Shown here: positions 1-10,406 of the stretch, piece by piece
Layout of the letters: every line of letters begins with the position of its first letter
Numbering within the stretch: position 1 is the first letter of the stretch
NCBI RefSeq assembly: GCF_003574735.1
Contig: NZ_QORW01000001.1
Coordinates: forward strand, 62,001 to 126,000
Direction of reading: 5' to 3'
Length of the DNA: 64,000 nucleotides
DNA from: Dongia deserti
Lineage (GTDB): Bacteria; Pseudomonadota; Alphaproteobacteria; Dongiales; Dongiaceae
Made by a program: the position numbers and the translations under genes
Notes under the pieces: model-generated
What the model saw: only the letters and a program-made list of their open reading frames with translations
The model's database searches: none
What the model was told of the DNA's origin: nothing

Positions 1-960
1 GGCGATCGCGGTCTTGACCAGCGGCGAGTTGGCGATGGCAAGGCCGATGCGCCGCGCGGCGCGTGCGGTCGCGGCCCCGGTCACGTCGATGGTCACCAGC
101 TTGGAGGCGCCTTCGCCATCCTTCACCACCTGGATGGCGAGGTCGGCCAGCAGGTCTTCCAGCGCCACGCGGAACTGCTTCAGCACCGGATCGCCGGCGG
201 ATTTCGGCCTGGGATGCTTCGGCGCCTGGCCGGTCGCCGCCAGCAGAAGCGTGTCGCTGGTCGAGGTGTCGCCGTCGACCGTGATGGAATTGAAGGAGCG
301 ATCGGCACCGCGCGCCAGCAGTTCCTGCAATACCGGCGCCGGAATCGCCGCATCGGTCGCCACGAAGGCCAGCATGGTCGCCATGTCGGGTGCGATCATG
401 CCGGAGCCCTTGCAGAAGCCGTTGATGGTGACCGCGACGTCGCCGATCTTCGCCTGGCGCGTGGCGAGCTTCGGGAAGGTGTCGGTGGTCATGATCGCGG
501 CCGCGCCCTCCGCCCAGCCGCCCGCCTTCAGACCCTTGATCAGCGCCGGCAGGTTGGCGGTGATCCGCTCATCAGGCAGCGGCTCGCCGATCACGCCGGT
601 TGAGGCCAGGAACACCTCGCTCGGCTTGCATTTCAGCGCGGCCATCACCGCCTTGCTGCAGCGGTCGACGGAAGCCACGCCGGCTTTTCCGGTGAAGGCA
701 TTGGCATTGCCGGAATTGACCAGGATGGCGCGCACCTTTCCCGATCTCAGGTTCTTGCGGCAGAGATCGACCGGTGCCGAGCGGGTCAGCGACTTGGTCA
801 GCACGCCGGCGATGGTGGTGCCCGGCGCGAATTCCATCAGCATTACGTCGGTGCGATTCTTGTAGCGGACGTTGCATTCGCGCGCGGCGATCCGCACGCC
901 CACCAGGGCGGGCAAGCGCGGGCTCTCCGCCGGCGCCAACGGCGATACCGGATGCGTCAT
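1..960 (-). CDS. argJ: Glutamate N-acetyltransferase / amino-acid acetyltransferase ArgJ (C-terminus cut by window edge)
   Basis: ArgJ moves the acetyl group from N-acetylornithine to glutamate, closing the cyclic arginine pathway; many versions also acetylate glutamate from acetyl-CoA. The minus-strand frame runs open from an ATG at 960 to the left edge, giving 320 residues of a protein normally near 400. The signature GSGMIAPDMATMLAF is present; autoproteolysis should occur at its Ala-Thr bond, with Thr195 as nucleophile. The GVIGEPL stretch typical of the family is also there. The missing part is the end of the beta chain. It lies 33 nt downstream of the parvulin gene on the same strand, so co-transcription is plausible. 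Confidence 0.95.
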   Translation of the reverse strand, partial: MTHPVSPLAPAESPRLPALVGVRIAARECNVRYKNRTDVMLMEFAPGTTIAGVLTKSLTRSAPVDLCRKNLRSGKVRAILVNSGNANAFTGKAGVASVDRCSKAVMAALKCKPSEVFLASTGVIGEPLPDERITANLPALIKGLKAGGWAEGAAAIMTTDTFPKLATRQAKIGDVAVTINGFCKGSGMIAPDMATMLAFVATDAAIPAPVLQELLARGADRSFNSITVDGDTSTSDTLLLAATGQAPKHPRPKSAGDPVLKQFRVALEDLLADLAIQVVKDGEGASKLVTIDVTGAATARAARRIGLAIANSPLVKTAIA

Positions 961-993
961 CTGTGGCGAATCCCCCCGATTGCCGCCTTCAGG

Positions 994-1950
994 CTATTGC
1001 TGGCCTTCGGCCGGCTTCTGCTCCTCCACCGGCTTGCCGTCCGGACCGAGGATCTCGACGTTTGCCTCCTTGCGGAGATTCTGCACCAGCGTCTGAACGT
1101 TTTCCTCAGACAGCTCCGCGCGGATTTGCTCGCGCTGACTGTCCAGGCTTGGCGCGGGCTGGGTGCGCCGCTCCTCCAGCTTGATCACGTGATAACCGAA
1201 CTGGCTCTTCACGGGAGTCTGGCTGAACTCATCCGGCTTCATTGCGAAGGCAGCATCGGCGAATTCCTTCACCATGACGTCCTTGGTGAACCAGCCGAGT
1301 TCGCCACCATTGGCGCCGCTCCCTTTGTCCTCCGACTTCTCTTTCGCAATCGCTGCGAAATCGCCGCCGCCCTTCAGCTGCTCGATGATCGCCTTCGCCT
1401 CATCCTCGGTCTTCACGAGGATATGGGCCGCGCGCACTTCCTCCGGCGGCGGATTGTCCTTGAGTTTCTTATCGTAGCGCGCCTTGATCGCTTCCTCGGT
1501 CACCTGCTTGTTGAGATAGCGCGTGACATAGACCTGGCGGATCGCCTGGGTCTCGTACTCGCCCATCAGCTTCTTGACCTCGGGATCGTTAGCCAGATCC
1601 TCCGCCCGGCCTTTATCGCCCAACAGCTTCAAGCCGATATAGCGGTTGAGAAGCTGCGGAAAGACGAGGTCGATCTGCGAGCGGATCTGCTCCGGCAGAT
1701 CGGCAGCGGAATCCAGCACTTCCTGGCGCGTGACGTCGGCGCCGTTCACGCGCGCCACCACCTGATTGGGATCGGGCTTGGTCTCGGTGACGGCGGGTGC
1801 CGCCGGATCCTGGGTTTCGGGTGCTGGCGCTTGCGTATCCTGGGCGACGGCAGGGCTCATCCGCGGCGCGATCAGTGGGATCGATCCGGCGAGGATCGCG
1901 GCGATGGCTGCCCCGGCAATCAGGGCGGCGCGAAGTGTGGGTTTGGGCAT
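994..1950 (-). CDS. Secreted parvulin-type peptidyl-prolyl isomerase (PpiC/SurA family)
   Basis: This is a 318-residue periplasmic foldase that should catalyse cis-trans isomerisation of prolyl bonds during envelope protein folding. Residues 1-36 form a signal peptide (hydrophobic run, then SPAVAQ). A helical N-terminal chaperone-like region (about 65-165) is followed by one PpiC domain at about 170-265, with the hallmarks AAHILVKTE, GGELGWF and FGYHVIKLEERR. The C-terminus is a short charged tail. A single PpiC domain and the short length fit PpiC/PrsA-like foldases better than classical SurA, which usually carries two. It diverges from secA across a 250-nt gap, which is sensible for a protein acting on exported clients. 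Confidence 0.92.
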   Translation of the reverse strand: MPKPTLRAALIAGAAIAAILAGSIPLIAPRMSPAVAQDTQAPAPETQDPAAPAVTETKPDPNQVVARVNGADVTRQEVLDSAADLPEQIRSQIDLVFPQLLNRYIGLKLLGDKGRAEDLANDPEVKKLMGEYETQAIRQVYVTRYLNKQVTEEAIKARYDKKLKDNPPPEEVRAAHILVKTEDEAKAIIEQLKGGGDFAAIAKEKSEDKGSGANGGELGWFTKDVMVKEFADAAFAMKPDEFSQTPVKSQFGYHVIKLEERRTQPAPSLDSQREQIRAELSEENVQTLVQNLRKEANVEILGPDGKPVEEQKPAEGQQ

Positions 1951-2131
1951 TGGCTTGGGTGTTCCTGGTCTACGAGAACAGTGTGATCGGGCCGCCGGTT
2001 CCGGCCTTGGCCGATGGCATTGGCAGCAGGCCCGCGAAGGCCGGCATCATGCCCAACAAGCCCCCGTGGCACAAGGAAAAATCCCGTGATCGCGGGTCTC
2101 CAAAACGGCCCAGGATCAGCCTTAAGCCAAG

Positions 2132-2160
2132 TTGACTTCCCGCCCCCCGGCACCTATCTG
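2132..2160 (+). promoter_or_regulatory. Candidate sigma-70-type promoter of secA
   Basis: TTGACT at 2132-2137 and TATCTG at 2155-2160 are separated by exactly 17 nt. They lie about 40 nt upstream of the secA ATG at 2201, which is preceded by a CGAGG ribosome-binding site 5 nt away. The -10 is a weak match, so this is an inference. The rest of the 1951-2200 gap between the divergent genes shows no gene or RNA. Confidence 0.45.
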
Positions 2161-2200
2161 TTGCGGGCAATTCGATTGTATTTACGCCTCCGAGGTCTTC

Positions 2201-4936
2201 ATGTTCGCCGCCTTGGCCAAGCGGGTCTTCGGATCCGCCAATGACCGCTTCATCAAGGGTTTAGGGAAGACGGTCCAGGCCATCAACGCTTTGGAACCCG
2301 AGCTCAAGGAGCTCTCCGACGCCGATCTTGCCGCACGCACCCAGATGCTGCGGGAGCGCCTGGAAAAGGGCGAGACGCTCGACGACATCCTGCCCGAGGC
2401 TTTCGCGACCGTGCGCGAGGCGGCGGTGCGCACGCTGGGCCAGCGCCATTTCGACGTTCAGCTGCTGGGCGGCATGGTGCTCCACCAGGGCAAGATCTCC
2501 GAGATGAAGACCGGTGAAGGCAAGACGCTGGTCGCAACCCTTCCGGTCTATCTCAACGCGCTCGAGGGCAAAGGCGTCCACGTCGTCACGGTCAACGACT
2601 ACCTGGCCCGGCGCGACGCCGACTGGATGGGCAAGATCTATCGCTTTCTCGGCTTGAACGTCGGCGTGATCGTGCACGGCCTCAGCGATGCCGAGCGCCG
2701 CGCCGCGTATGATTGCGACGTGACCTACGGCACCAACAACGAGTTCGGATTCGACTATCTGCGCGACAACATGAAGTTCCGCCTGGAGGACATGGTCCAG
2801 CGCGACTTCAACTACGCGATCGTCGACGAGGTGGACTCGATCCTGATCGACGAGGCGCGCACGCCGCTCATCATCTCCGGTCCGACCGAGGACAATTCCG
2901 AGCTCTACGCCAAGGTCGACAAGCTGATCCCGCACCTGAAAGAGACGGACTACGAGAAGGACGAGAAGACGCGTCACGTCACCTTGACGGAAGAGGGCAA
3001 CGAGAACATCGAGAAGCTGCTGAGGGCGTCGGGCATGCTGCGCCAGGGCGAGCTCTATGACGTGCAGAACGTCGCACTGGTGCATCACGTGAACCAGGCG
3101 CTGCGTGCGCACAAGCTGTTCACCCGCGACGTCGACTACATCGTCAAGGACAACAAGGTCATCATCATCGACGAGTTCACCGGCCGCATGATGGAAGGCC
3201 GGCGCTACTCCGAAGGCTTGCACCAGGCGCTCGAGGCCAAGGAAGGCGTCCAGATCCAGAACGAGAACCAGACGCTCGCCTCGATCACCTTCCAGAACTA
3301 TTTCCGCCTCTATCCCAAGCTCGCCGGGATGACCGGCACGGCGATGACCGAGGCGCCGGAATTCTCAGAGATCTACGGTCTCGACGTGATCGAGATCCCG
3401 ACCAACGTGCCGGTGCAGCGCGAAGACCAGGACGACGAGATCTATCGCACGGCCAAGGAAAAGTACAAGTCGATCGCCCACGATATCCGCCGGGCGCGCG
3501 AGCGCGGCCAGCCGGTCCTCGTCGGCACGGTCTCCATCGAGAAGTCGGAGCAAATCTCCGCCCTGCTCAAGAAGGAGAACATCCCCCACAACGTGCTCAA
3601 CGCGCGCTATCACGAGCAGGAAGCCTATATCATCGCGGAGGCCGGCGTGCCGGGCGCCGTCACCATCGCGACCAACATGGCCGGCCGCGGCACCGACATC
3701 CAGCTCGGCGGCAACTTGCAGATGCGCATCCAGCGCGAACTGGGCGACGTGACCGACGAGCGCGAGCGCGAGCGCCGGATCGAGCAGATCAAGGCCGATA
3801 TTGCGCAGAAGCGCGAGAAGGTGCTGAACGCCTGCGAAGTGTGGGAGGTGGAGCCGGCCAAGGGCAACAAGGCGGCCAAGACCATCACCTTCCCCGGCGG
3901 TCTCTACATCATCGGCACCGAGCGGCACGAGAGCCGGCGCATCGACAACCAGCTGCGCGGCCGCGCCGGCCGGCAGGGCGACCCGGGGCGCTCTAAGTTC
4001 TATCTCTCGCTCGAAGACGACCTGATGCGCATCTTCGCGTCGGAGCGCATGGATTCCATGCTGAAGACCCTCGGCCTCAAGGAGGACGAGGCGATCGCGC
4101 ATCCCTGGGTCAACAAGGCGCTGGAAAAGGCGCAGCAGAAGGTCGAGGCGCGCAACTTCGACATCCGCCGACACCTTCTGCGCTACGACAACGTGATGAA
4201 CGACCAGCGCAGGGTGATCTATTCCGAGCGCAAGGACCTGATGGCGGCCACCGACCTCAGCGGTGACGTCAAGAGCATGCGCGAGGAAGTGATCAACGAT
4301 TTGATCGCACGCTACATCCCGGAGAAGGCCTACCCCGAGCAGTGGGACACGGGCGGCCTTCACGAAGAAGTGCTGCGCCTCTTCGGCATCAACCTGCCGG
4401 TCGCGGATTGGGCCAAGGAAGAAGGCATCGCGGACGAGGCGATCCGCGAGCGCGTGACCGATGCGGTCGAGCGCAAGATGGCGGAGAAGGCCGCGCGCAT
4501 CGGGCCGGAGGTGATGCGCGTCGCGGAAAAGACGCTGTTCCTGCAGATCCTGGACCAGAGCTGGAAGGAGCATCTGCTTGGCCTGGATCACCTGCGCCAC
4601 GGCATCCAGCTACGCGCCTATGGGCAGCGCGACCCGCTGAACGAATACAAGCGGGAAGCCTTCGACATGTTCGAAGGGATGATGGATCGGCTGCGCGAGC
4701 AGGTCACGCAGTTGCTGGCACACATCGAGATCCGGCAGCCAGAGCCGATGCAAGCCCCGCCTGCGTCACAGGCTCAGCCGGCACAGCAGCGCATGCATGC
4801 AGCCATGGCCAGCGGCGACGCACAGTACGGCGGCGACGGTGGCAACCCGGCAGCTTGGAAGAATGTCAGCCGCAACGCGCCCTGCCCCTGCGGCTCGGGC
4901 AAGAAGTACAAGCACTGCCACGGCAAGCTGGGCTGA
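2201..4936 (+). CDS. secA: Preprotein translocase motor ATPase SecA
   Basis: SecA drives post-translational export of unfolded preproteins through SecYEG. The 911-residue product shows Walker [10 protein letters not shown] near residue 102, the [14 protein letters not shown] helicase motif near 210, the preprotein-crosslinking region, the second nucleotide-binding fold with [14 protein letters not shown] and [11 protein letters not shown], the helical scaffold, and a C-terminal zinc finger [14 protein letters not shown] that binds SecB and lipids. The frame is open from 2132, but the ATG at 2201 is chosen because [16 protein letters not shown] matches the usual SecA N-terminus and has a CGAGG site 5 nt upstream. 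Length is normal. A Gln/Pro/Ala-rich linker precedes the zinc finger. Confidence 0.98.
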   Translation: MFAALAKRVFGSANDRFIKGLGKTVQAINALEPELKELSDADLAARTQMLRERLEKGETLDDILPEAFATVREAAVRTLGQRHFDVQLLGGMVLHQGKISEMKTGEGKTLVATLPVYLNALEGKGVHVVTVNDYLARRDADWMGKIYRFLGLNVGVIVHGLSDAERRAAYDCDVTYGTNNEFGFDYLRDNMKFRLEDMVQRDFNYAIVDEVDSILIDEARTPLIISGPTEDNSELYAKVDKLIPHLKETDYEKDEKTRHVTLTEEGNENIEKLLRASGMLRQGELYDVQNVALVHHVNQALRAHKLFTRDVDYIVKDNKVIIIDEFTGRMMEGRRYSEGLHQALEAKEGVQIQNENQTLASITFQNYFRLYPKLAGMTGTAMTEAPEFSEIYGLDVIEIPTNVPVQREDQDDEIYRTAKEKYKSIAHDIRRARERGQPVLVGTVSIEKSEQISALLKKENIPHNVLNARYHEQEAYIIAEAGVPGAVTIATNMAGRGTDIQLGGNLQMRIQRELGDVTDERERERRIEQIKADIAQKREKVLNACEVWEVEPAKGNKAAKTITFPGGLYIIGTERHESRRIDNQLRGRAGRQGDPGRSKFYLSLEDDLMRIFASERMDSMLKTLGLKEDEAIAHPWVNKALEKAQQKVEARNFDIRRHLLRYDNVMNDQRRVIYSERKDLMAATDLSGDVKSMREEVINDLIARYIPEKAYPEQWDTGGLHEEVLRLFGINLPVADWAKEEGIADEAIRERVTDAVERKMAEKAARIGPEVMRVAEKTLFLQILDQSWKEHLLGLDHLRHGIQLRAYGQRDPLNEYKREAFDMFEGMMDRLREQVTQLLAHIEIRQPEPMQAPPASQAQPAQQRMHAAMASGDAQYGGDGGNPAAWKNVSRNAPCPCGSGKKYKHCHGKLG

Positions 4937-4965
4937 GGCGTTCGCACGTCGGCGTTTTCTGTTTT

Positions 4966-5047
4966 TGTCGCCCGGCCTTGAGCCGGGGTCCATCTCGCAA
5001 GAGCACGTGCGACTGCGGACTGGATTCCGGCCCAAGGCGGGGGTGAC
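4966..5047. repeat. Paired-palindrome intergenic repeat, copy 1 (REP-like)
   Basis: Between secA and creA a GC-rich hairpin (GCCCGGCCTTGAGCCGGGG) is followed by a spacer and a second hairpin beginning GGATTCCGGCCCAAGG and ending GGGGGTGACG. The layout (GTC...CCGG...GGTCCAT / GGATTCCGG...GTGACG) matches copies at 27609 and 43459. This copy is the most degenerate. It may also act as a terminator for secA. Confidence 0.6.
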
Positions 5048-5120
5048 GGGTGCGTGATGCTTGAACCTTCTATTGCGGTCAGCCGACATCACTTCTCAGG
5101 CCAACAATTTCGAGGCTTCC

Positions 5121-5582
5121 ATGCGTAAGCTCGCGGCGGCGTTCATTCTGGCGCTAGGTTTATCATCTCCCGCCCTCGCCCAGGAACGCGTGGGCGAAGT
5201 GTCGACCACCTTCCGGGTCATGGGGCCGAACGACAAGGTCGTGATCGAGCGGTTCGACGACCCGAAGGTGGAGAATGCGAGCTGCTATCTGAGCCGTGCC
5301 GACACGGGCGGGCTCAAGGGGTGGGTGGGCCTCGCCGAGGATCCCAGCCGTTTCTCCATTGCCTGCCGCGCTACCGGGCCGGTCAAGATCATCGACGAGA
5401 TCAACCGCACCAAGAAGGGCGAGGTGGTGTTCAGCGAGGACACGTCGATGCTCTTCAAGGAGATGCGGGTCAGCCGGTTCTACGACGCGGAGAAGAACGT
5501 GCTCGTCTATCTGGTCTGGTCGACCAAGCTGATCGAAGGCTCGCCCTACAACAGCGTGACAGCAATTCCGATCGAGGAATGA
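5121..5582 (+). CDS. creA: CreA family periplasmic protein
   Basis: The 153-residue protein belongs to the CreA family (named after the E. coli cre locus), whose molecular function is unknown. Residues 1-20 are a signal peptide ending SPALAQ, so the mature protein should be periplasmic. Family features seen include VGEVSTTFRVMGPNDK, FDDPKVENASCYLS, and two conserved cysteines (in ASCYLS and IACRATG) that could form a disulfide. The frame opens at 5061, but the ATG at 5121 gives a proper signal peptide. It stops 4 nt before the convergent end of the M20 peptidase gene. Confidence 0.88.
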   Translation: MRKLAAAFILALGLSSPALAQERVGEVSTTFRVMGPNDKVVIERFDDPKVENASCYLSRADTGGLKGWVGLAEDPSRFSIACRATGPVKIIDEINRTKKGEVVFSEDTSMLFKEMRVSRFYDAEKNVLVYLVWSTKLIEGSPYNSVTAIPIEE

Positions 5583-5586
5583 CTGC

Positions 5587-6867
5587 TCAGGCCTTCTCCA
5601 CCCCGCACCATTCGGCGATGAACAGCGCGATGGTCGCAGTCACGCGCTTAACGGAGGGGAGGTATACGCGCTCGTCGAAGCCGTGATAATTCTCGGCCCT
5701 AGGCCCATAGACGAGCGCCGGGCAATCATCGTAGAGCATGAACACGCGGCCATCCACGTACGCCTGCGCGATGCGCGCTTCCACCTTGGCACCGAAGCTC
5801 TTGGCATGTGCGCCGGCCAGCACGCGCTCGGCCTCCGTCCCTTCGCTCAGCACATAGCCCTCAGCGAAGAAGCCATTGTATTCGATGCGCGGCGGCATGT
5901 TGCTGAGGAAGGGGTCGTTGCGCACTGCCTTGGCGATGCAGGCTTCGATCTCGTTCGCGGCATCGCGCGCGGCGACACCGGGATAGAAGGAGATTCGGCA
6001 GTCGAAGCTGCACCAGGCCGGCACCGAGGACGCCCAGTCGCCGCCTTCGATCTTGCCGATGTTGAGATTGACCGGATGCGGCAGGTCCTTGAAGTGCGGA
6101 TGGTCCACGCGCCGCGCGTTCCATTCTTCTTCCAGCCCATGCAGCGCCTGGATCAGGCGATAGCTGGCCTCGATCGCATTGGCGCCGCTGCCCGCAACCG
6201 AGGCATGCACGGGCAGGCCGCGCACGTGCACGCGGAACCAGATCACGCCCATGTTGGCGCGCGTCAGGCAATCGCCGCCGGGCTCCGGGATGATCGCGGC
6301 CTCGGCGCGATAGCCGCGCAGCAGGCAGGCCAAGGCACCGTTGCCGGTGCATTCCTCTTCGGTCACCGACTGCACATAGACCGGCGCTGCGGGCTGCAGC
6401 CCGAGGCGTTTCAAAGCATCGAGCGCGGCGATGTTGGCGACGAGACCCGCCTTCATATCGCCGGCGCCGCGGCCGTACAGCCAGTCGCCTTCGATCGCCG
6501 GCTCGAACGGTGGGCGCTCCCACATATCGAGCGGGCCCAGCGGCACGACATCGACGTGGCCGTTGAGGATCAGCGACTTGCCCTTGGCATCGGTCGGCCG
6601 ATGCGTGCCGACGACATTGAAGGCGTTGCTGTAATCGACCGCAACCGGAGAGAAGCCGGGGTGGTGCTTGATCGCCTCGACATCGATCGCCCAGCGATCC
6701 ATGGTGAGCCCGCGGCGCCCCATTTCGCCGTAGAGGAAGTCCTGCGCGGTATGCTCCTGGCCGCGCAGAGAGGGATAGCGCACCAGATCCTGCGTCAACT
6801 TCACTTGATCGGTGAAGCCGGCATCTACTGCGGCGATGATGTCGTCGGCGAGCTTGGTATCCAGCAT
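5587..6867 (-). CDS. M20 family metallopeptidase (ArgE/DapE-like deacylase)
   Basis: The 426-residue zinc hydrolase should cleave an amide bond of a small substrate such as an N-acyl amino acid. Di-metal site residues are visible: His104 in NGHVDVVPL, bridging Asp137 in GRGAGDMKAG, catalytic Glu171 in VTEEECTGNGA, Glu195 in IPEPGGD, and the late His in GPRAENYHGFDE. The dimerisation lid lies between, at about residues 205-320. The ATG at 6867 is chosen because MLDTKLADD starts the conserved region and lies 2 nt past the upstream pip stop codon. It is the last gene of a four-gene operon. The exact substrate cannot be read from sequence; acetylornithine deacetylase is not favoured because argJ recycles acetyl groups nearby. 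Confidence 0.88.
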   Translation of the reverse strand: MLDTKLADDIIAAVDAGFTDQVKLTQDLVRYPSLRGQEHTAQDFLYGEMGRRGLTMDRWAIDVEAIKHHPGFSPVAVDYSNAFNVVGTHRPTDAKGKSLILNGHVDVVPLGPLDMWERPPFEPAIEGDWLYGRGAGDMKAGLVANIAALDALKRLGLQPAAPVYVQSVTEEECTGNGALACLLRGYRAEAAIIPEPGGDCLTRANMGVIWFRVHVRGLPVHASVAGSGANAIEASYRLIQALHGLEEEWNARRVDHPHFKDLPHPVNLNIGKIEGGDWASSVPAWCSFDCRISFYPGVAARDAANEIEACIAKAVRNDPFLSNMPPRIEYNGFFAEGYVLSEGTEAERVLAGAHAKSFGAKVEARIAQAYVDGRVFMLYDDCPALVYGPRAENYHGFDERVYLPSVKRVTATIALFIAEWCGVEKA

Positions 6868-6869
6868 GG

Positions 6870-8598
<1,729 letters not shown>

Positions 8599-8602
<4 letters not shown>

Positions 8603-9489
8603 TTCTGCTCTGCCTGCTGCGCGATGCGCAGCACTTCACCGAGCGCCGCATGCAAGGCATCGTCGCGCACCCGCGCGCGGAGCTGCGCTAAGCGATCGGA
8701 GATTGGGACATTGCCGCCAGCCGTCGACTGGTCTTGAGACGCCACCGGCAGGCGCGCCAGCAACTGGTCCAAAGCGCGCGTGAATGCAAGATCAGCGAGG
8801 TCGGACGAGGCGCGCAGGGCCTGCAGCTCGGCCGCGATCTCCGCTTCGTCGAGATAGCCGGCATAGGCGTCCGGCGCTTCGGCCAGCGAGCAAGCCGGCG
8901 ACGACAATTCCGTCGACGCCTCCGCGCCCAGGAGCCCGGATTCGGTGACGATCCGGTCCATCGGAATGTCGTGCGGAAGGGGATGGATAGTGTCGATCGC
9001 TTGGGCATCGAAGCCCACGCCGATCACGGTTCGCGGGCCGTGCAATGCGGCCAGTGTCCGGTCATAGAAGGCACCGCCATAGCCGAGGCGATAATGTTGC
9101 GGATCGAAGCCAACCACGGGCGCCACCAGCAGACGCGGCGTGACGCGCTCCTTGGTATCGGGAATGGGAATGTTCCAGACGCCGAGTTCCATGGTGCAGC
9201 CTGGAGTCCACGGGCGGAATTCCAGCGGCTGGCGCTGCTGCACCACCACCGGCAACGCCACGTGCTTGCCGGCAGCGATCATGCGGCGCATCAGCGGCCG
9301 CAAGTTGGGCTCGCCGCGGAACGGCCAATAGAAGCTGACCGGCCCCTCCGCGGCCATCACGATCGGCTCCAGGCTCGCGATGATGCGCCGGGTCCATGCG
9401 TCGCGCGTCGCATCGGGGATCGCGACACGCGCCGGGATGAGCTGCGCGCGCTGCTCCTTGCGCCAGGCGGGGATCTCGGAGGGGGTCAT
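8599..9489 (-). CDS. 5-formyltetrahydrofolate cyclo-ligase with an extra C-terminal domain (DUF6306-like)
   Basis: Residues 1 to about 195 are a 5-formyl-THF cyclo-ligase (MTHFS/YgfA), which uses ATP to convert 5-formyl-THF to 5,10-methenyl-THF. Visible motifs are RAQLIPARVAI, SFYWPFRGEPNLRP, and the ATP/folate loop LGYGGAFYDRTLA. The protein runs on to 296 residues, about 100 more than the stand-alone enzyme. The extension has SPACSLAEAPDAYAGYLDE near 203-221 and VRDDALHAALGEVL near its end; both recall the DUF6306 family, although the middle is shortened and poorly matched. The ATG at 9489 is used; the frame further upstream is made of the inverted repeat. It is the first gene of the operon ending at 5587. 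Confidence 0.85.
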
Positions 9490-9511
9490 CGTAGACTCGC
9501 TCGGCGTCTCT

Positions 9512-9681
9512 CCCCTTGTGGGGGAAGGATGCGCAGGCTCAGCGAGCGCAGCGAGCTTAGCCGAAGCTGGATGGGGGGTGACGCCGCACGAACCGCGAAA
9601 GCAACGCACTCAGAATATTCGGATACAAAGTTCTGGCATCGTGCGGCGGCACCCCCCATCCTTGCCTTCCCCCACAAGGGG
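9512..9681. repeat. Large interrupted inverted repeat
   Basis: CCCCTTGTGGGGGAAGG at 9512-9528 is perfectly inverted at 9665-9681, and an inner arm at 9569-9591 pairs with 9639-9661 with one mismatch in 23. The left side carries about 40 extra bases between the two arms (9529-9568); the right side has 3. The loop is 47 nt. This is the main content of the 275-nt gap between the cyclo-ligase gene and the Imm11-like gene, and I see no gene inside. It could act as a bidirectional terminator or be a non-autonomous repeat element. Confidence 0.75.
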
Positions 9682-9764
9682 GGAAGGGGCGCAGCGTGCA
9701 TGTTGGTGCGATGTGTCTCCATCATTACGTCCGCCCAAAGATCAAATGCAGATGTGTTGCCTTG

Positions 9765-10391
9765 TCACTTCTCGGCAATTGGGTAAGAAACCAATTCACG
9801 CAATCCGGCGTCCTCACAACGCTTCATGAGTTCATCCGAAAAGAAGAGCCGGAGTCGCAAATACGTAAGCCCTCGCCACAGGTGCATTGCGCCAATCTCT
9901 TCCTTCCTTGCAACAAGGTACTTTGGATGACCGTGAAGATCCCACAGGCAAAGTTTCACTACCTCCCCTGACGACTTCTTGACCTCTCTCCAATCCGCAT
10001 ACATGTCGGACTGCTCCGGGATCAGGACGTCTCGTCCTTGAGTGACATTCATCAGGTGGAACAGAACGCCCAAATCCGCTCCGGCTTTGTCGTGCAAGGT
10101 CACCGGAAAGAACTGATTCTGCTGCGGCTCTAGCTGTTGCACCATCGTTCTGAAGCGATCGCTGACGACCCAGACGCCACCGGGCCGGAAGAAATCAAGC
10201 GGCATTGAATTGTTGCGACTGTGTTGGGCGCGCTGCAATCTTAGCGGAGGTACATCGGTCAACGCCTGTGGTCTTGTAAGGAGCTGGCGAATAGCAGACG
10301 TACCTGGACCAACCCATTCGAATCCCAGATTGAACCTCGGATCGATTGGCGTCCCATCAATCAGCCAAGCCACGTTGAATATTCCTCGCAA
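9765..10391 (-). CDS. Imm11/DUF1629-like protein (orphan immunity-protein candidate)
   Basis: The 208-residue product resembles the Imm11 (DUF1629) family: the stretch WVVSDRFRTMVQQLEPQQNQ followed by FFPVTL, a central FHLMNVTQGRDVLI, then HLWRGL and LFFSDELMKRCEDAGLREL are arranged as in that family. Imm11 members are found beside polymorphic toxins, but no toxin gene is adjacent, so an immunity role is inferred only. No ATG starts the frame: the first start is TTG at 10391, and a GTG at 10373 has a GAGGA site 9 nt upstream and may be the true start. Base composition is clearly less GC-rich than its neighbours, which suggests acquisition. It directly follows ubiD on the same strand. Confidence 0.6.
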   Translation of the reverse strand: MRGIFNVAWLIDGTPIDPRFNLGFEWVGPGTSAIRQLLTRPQALTDVPPLRLQRAQHSRNNSMPLDFFRPGGVWVVSDRFRTMVQQLEPQQNQFFPVTLHDKAGADLGVLFHLMNVTQGRDVLIPEQSDMYADWREVKKSSGEVVKLCLWDLHGHPKYLVARKEEIGAMHLWRGLTYLRLRLFFSDELMKRCEDAGLRELVSYPIAEK

Positions 10392-10406
10392 AGCCTCTTT
10401 ACGGCG

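Noticed and set aside
3365-4600. Long minus-strand open frame inside secA.
   Set aside because: Low-complexity Leu/Val/Asp/Ala composition without motifs; secA is intact on the other strand.
4937-4965. Rho-independent terminator right after secA.
   Set aside because: There is a T-rich run (TTTTCTGTTTTTG) but no stable stem directly before it.
9765-10391. Toxin-antitoxin pair at the Imm11-like gene.
   Set aside because: Neither neighbour is a toxin: ubiD on one side and an inverted repeat then folate ligase on the other.
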